This document shows positions 61,978 to 64,000 of a stretch of DNA of 64,000 bases, one piece after another. The number at the start of each line of letters is the position of its first letter. The stretch's first letter is position 1. The notes under the pieces are model-generated. The model ran no database searches. It was not told the DNA's origin and saw only the letters and a list, made by a program, of their open reading frames with translations. The DNA is from Clostridia bacterium (GTDB taxonomy: Bacteria; Bacillota; Clostridia; Oscillospirales; CAG-272), in assembly GCA_017447775.1 (NCBI GenBank), contig JAFSMU010000004.1, positions 1-64,000 of the forward strand. Direction: 5' to 3'. Made by a program: the position numbers and the translations under genes.

Positions 61978-62877
61978 ATGCAGATAAGAACTGACCTTGC
62001 GGCGGAGCTGCGCGAGGCAAAAATGAAGGAGCGCGCCGAGCGCGACGCGGGCGAGCTTGACGGGGTAAAATACAGCGAGCGCACCGACGGCGATATATCC
62101 GTCAGCATGATCGACATTATAAGCGACGCGGGGGCGGAGAAGCTCGGCCGTCCGTGCGGGCGGTACGTTACCGTTTCGTTTTCCGACGTTGTTTCAATGG
62201 GATACGACGAGTACGAGCGCGTCTGCCGTACCGTTTCGGAAAATATTGCGTCCCTTTGCCGCGCCGCGTGCCCCGATATGAACAGCGTCCTTGTTTGCGG
62301 GCTTGGCAACAGGCATCTTGCGGCGGACGCCGTCGGAGTCATAACGGCGGAGCGCACCGTCGTTACGCGCCACATAAAAAACAGCGACGAGGACGTGTTC
62401 AACGCGGCGGGATTTTTCAACGTCAGCGCGCTGACGCCGGGAGTTTCGGCGCAGACGGGCATCGAAACGCTTGAGCTTATCAAGGGCGCGATAAATGAGG
62501 CAAAGCCCGACGTGCTGATCGTCGTCGACGCGCTTGCCGCGCGAATGACGGAGCGCCTTGCGCGCACCGTTCAGCTTTGCGATACGGGCATCTCCCCCGG
62601 CTCGGGCGTTGGCAATCACCGCGCGGCGATAAACCGCGAAAGCGTCGGCATACCGGTGATATCAGTCGGCGTTCCGACGGTGATAGACTGTGCAACGCTC
62701 GTTTTTGACGCACTCGCGGCGGCGGGAGCTAATGGCAACGTCGACGTGCCGCGCGGAATGTTCGTCTGCCCAAAGGACATCGACGCGCGCGCCGAGCTTG
62801 TCGGCGGCATCATCGGCTACGCTATAAACCTCGCCTTTCACAAAAATTTGACAGTGCCTGAAATGATGATAATGTAA
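61978..62877 (+). CDS. gpr: Germination protease GPR
   Basis: Aspartic-like protease that degrades small acid-soluble spore proteins during germination. 299 aa. It opens with MQIRTDLAAEL, the propeptide that is removed to activate the zymogen. Core stretches VLVCGLGNRHLAADAVG and VVDALAARMTERLARTVQLCDTGISPGSGVGNHR (read in parts) are diagnostic, as is IPVISVGVPTVIDCAT. Shorter than the ~370-aa Bacillus enzyme. GCGAGGTG precedes the start. spoIIP follows, as in Bacillus. Confidence 0.95.
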   Translation: MQIRTDLAAELREAKMKERAERDAGELDGVKYSERTDGDISVSMIDIISDAGAEKLGRPCGRYVTVSFSDVVSMGYDEYERVCRTVSENIASLCRAACPDMNSVLVCGLGNRHLAADAVGVITAERTVVTRHIKNSDEDVFNAAGFFNVSALTPGVSAQTGIETLELIKGAINEAKPDVLIVVDALAARMTERLARTVQLCDTGISPGSGVGNHRAAINRESVGIPVISVGVPTVIDCATLVFDALAAAGANGNVDVPRGMFVCPKDIDARAELVGGIIGYAINLAFHKNLTVPEMMIM

Positions 62878-62903
62878 TATTTTCGCGCGCCGCTTCATAT
62901 CTA
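62875..62903 (+). promoter_or_regulatory. SigE-type promoter of spoIIP
   Basis: TAATATT (62875-62881, overlapping the gpr stop), 14-nt spacer, CATATCTA (62896-62903). The -35 matches the consensus at every position; the -10 matches only its first four bases. Confidence 0.5.
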
Positions 62904-62935
62904 TTTACAAAAAACGATAGATACGGAGCAAAAAA

Positions 62936-63841
62936 ATGAACGAAAATCTGCCTGTTGCGCTCGATGCCGAGCCTCACCTGCGAAAAGCAAAGCGAACTGC
63001 ACGCACACGCGCCGTCATTGCGGCGGTATGCGTCGTCCTTGTATGCGCCGCCGCGGCGACGGTGCTTGGCATGACGGGGACTTTTTCAAAATTGTTCGGC
63101 GGCGCCGCGACGAAAACAGAGCAAAATACCGCGGCGAATGGCGGCATTTACGCGTTTGACAGATCCGCTGTCCCGGGCGGAGCATACGCCGTCGTGCCGA
63201 CTGATATTTCAGGAAAGTCAACAAAGGCGGCGGCGCTCGCTTTGCCGAAAAAGGATGGAAAAGTCGTCGTCATCGCCACGCATCCATACGAGGCTTATCT
63301 TGACAGCGAGCGCGCATATATTATGCCCGATTCGCCCGCAGGCGAGCATACAACTGCAAATATCGCCGAATACGTAGCTTCGGCGCTCGCCCTTTCGGGC
63401 GTCGACGCCGAATATCTCCCGCTCGATATAACGTCGGCGCGCGGCTCGTATGATGTCGCAAAAGCCGAGCTTGATAAGTACAAGGCGGAGCACGACGTCG
63501 CGCTTGTGATCGACGTTCACCGCGCGTCAAACGTCATAAACGGCGACGTTGTCAGAATGATCGCCGAGCGCGGCGGCGAAACGCTGGCGCAGACGGAATT
63601 TATCGTCGCCGCCGACGCCGACGGCGCCGAAACGGCTGCGGGATACGCCGTAACCGTTTGCGGCGCGATGAACGAGCTGTGCAAAAATTCCGCGGCGGTA
63701 TCTACGCGCGACGGCGTGCTTAATCAAAACGAGTGCGACGTGTTCTTCACCGTTAATATCGGCTCGGCGGGCAACTCATACGCCGAGGCTGTGCGCGGAG
63801 CGGGCGTATTTGCCGAAGCCGTGGCAAAATGCATAAAATAA
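62936..63841 (+). CDS. spoIIP: Stage II sporulation protein P
   Basis: Peptidoglycan amidase/endopeptidase that works with SpoIID and SpoIIM in engulfment. 301 aa. An N-terminal membrane helix (residues ~25-46), a polar linker, then the catalytic domain: VVIATHPYEAYLDS corresponds to the H-T-H-x-x-E-A-Y site, VALVIDVHRASNVI to the second His motif, and FTVNIGSAGNSYAEA to the closing motif. The substitution of the first His pair (ATHPYE) leaves one His and the Glu. Adjacent to gpr, as in Bacillus. Shorter than the usual ~380 aa. Confidence 0.85.
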   Translation: MNENLPVALDAEPHLRKAKRTARTRAVIAAVCVVLVCAAAATVLGMTGTFSKLFGGAATKTEQNTAANGGIYAFDRSAVPGGAYAVVPTDISGKSTKAAALALPKKDGKVVVIATHPYEAYLDSERAYIMPDSPAGEHTTANIAEYVASALALSGVDAEYLPLDITSARGSYDVAKAELDKYKAEHDVALVIDVHRASNVINGDVVRMIAERGGETLAQTEFIVAADADGAETAAGYAVTVCGAMNELCKNSAAVSTRDGVLNQNECDVFFTVNIGSAGNSYAEAVRGAGVFAEAVAKCIK

Positions 63842-63848
63842 CAAAAAA

Positions 63849-63871
63849 CCTCGGCATAGCCGAGGCTTTTT
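63849..63871. terminator. Bidirectional terminator after spoIIP
   Basis: CCTCGGC-ATA-GCCGAGG with flanking A- and T-runs. Confidence 0.85.
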
Positions 63872-63875
63872 GTTT

Positions 63876-63889
63876 TATACATTTGTATT
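63876..63889. repeat. TATAC-N4-GTATA dyad, one mismatch
   Basis: TATACATTTGTATT; overlaps the stop of the last - strand gene. Confidence 0.5.
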
Positions 63890-64000
63890 ATTCGCTTTTT
63901 TCGTTTGCGCGTCTGACCGCCGAAACGTATGCTCCGCGTATCGCCAGCGCCACGACGTCGACGATGAAGAACACCACCGAAACGATAAACGCCGTGCTGC
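63888..64000 (-). CDS. C-terminal end of a membrane protein, 5' part beyond window
   Basis: The - strand frame entering at 63998 reads STAFIVSVVFFIVDVVALAI then RGAYVSAVRRANEKSE and TAA at 63890-63888. It is one hydrophobic helix followed by a short basic tail, as at the end of an integral membrane protein. It faces spoIIP across a bidirectional terminator. Too short to assign a family. Confidence 0.55.
   Translation of the reverse strand, partial: STAFIVSVVFFIVDVVALAIRGAYVSAVRRANEKSE

Noticed and set aside
1-64000. CRISPR array, prophage or IS element
   Set aside because: No regularly spaced repeats, no phage structural or integrase genes and no transposase motifs were found in either strand.

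Overview
The window comes from an endospore-forming member of the Clostridia. Markers of sporulation are dipicolinate synthase (dpaA/dpaB), germination protease (gpr) next to spoIIP, a DacF-type carboxypeptidase, and several upstream sites that fit the mother-cell factor SigE. The walRK-H-I cluster, long-form HPF and strong AGGAGG ribosome sites also fit. Coding GC is moderately high, with a few visibly AT-richer patches. I cannot name the genus.

Layout. 1-7223: the 3' part of an ftsK/spoIIIE translocase, then tmk, a DJ-1 protein, 5-formyl-THF cyclo-ligase, mltG, a U32-family protein and a BNR-repeat protein, all on +. 7332-9415: pgk and tpiA. 9599-10325: an XRE regulator with a small partner. 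10372-13334 (-): a FAD oxidoreductase lying between the intact dpaB end and a decayed copy of that end, then dpaBA. 13554-15724: a CPA2-type antiporter and MgtC, behind a structured leader. 15770-25408 (-): ftsH, a GH78-like enzyme, uvrA, uvrB, radC. 25594-35021 (+): DUF3810 and secreted proteins, walRK with YycH/YycI-like partners, murA, and L-serine dehydratase. 35054-42389 (-): hpf, an AT-rich pair of exported proteins, a YhaN-like SMC ATPase, a YqeG phosphatase and a DUF6056-like membrane protein. 42553-44967 (+): an ArsR / HMA / P-type ATPase metal efflux operon. 45004-46543 (-): an esterase and a DUF6873-like protein. 46672-51514: tRNA-Leu, two GNAT enzymes, a membrane XRE protein, MATE, and an alpha/beta hydrolase. 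51553-53690 (-): pilT, rpmB, trmB. 53845-63841 (+): DUF378, a TspO-like protein, an HPr-like protein, two zinc-ribbon/nuclease-like genes, dacF, mtaB, an RluA-type synthase, upp, a maa-like acetyltransferase, gpr and spoIIP. The window ends in the 3' end of a membrane-protein gene on -.

Most of this is ordinary chromosomal housekeeping. The parts worth a second look are: (1) the 125-bp duplicated dpaB 3' end flanking the FAD oxidoreductase; (2) a dispersed TATAC-N4-GTATA dyad, including an identical 18-mer read in two different frames of the same gene; (3) the AT-rich pair of zinc-ribbon, nuclease-fold-like genes at 55125-56858; (4) three structured 5' leaders without a known family match (antiporter, MATE, GNAT); and (5) a set of SigE-like promoters with a constant 14-nt spacer. 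All functional assignments rest on reading motifs; no database search was run.
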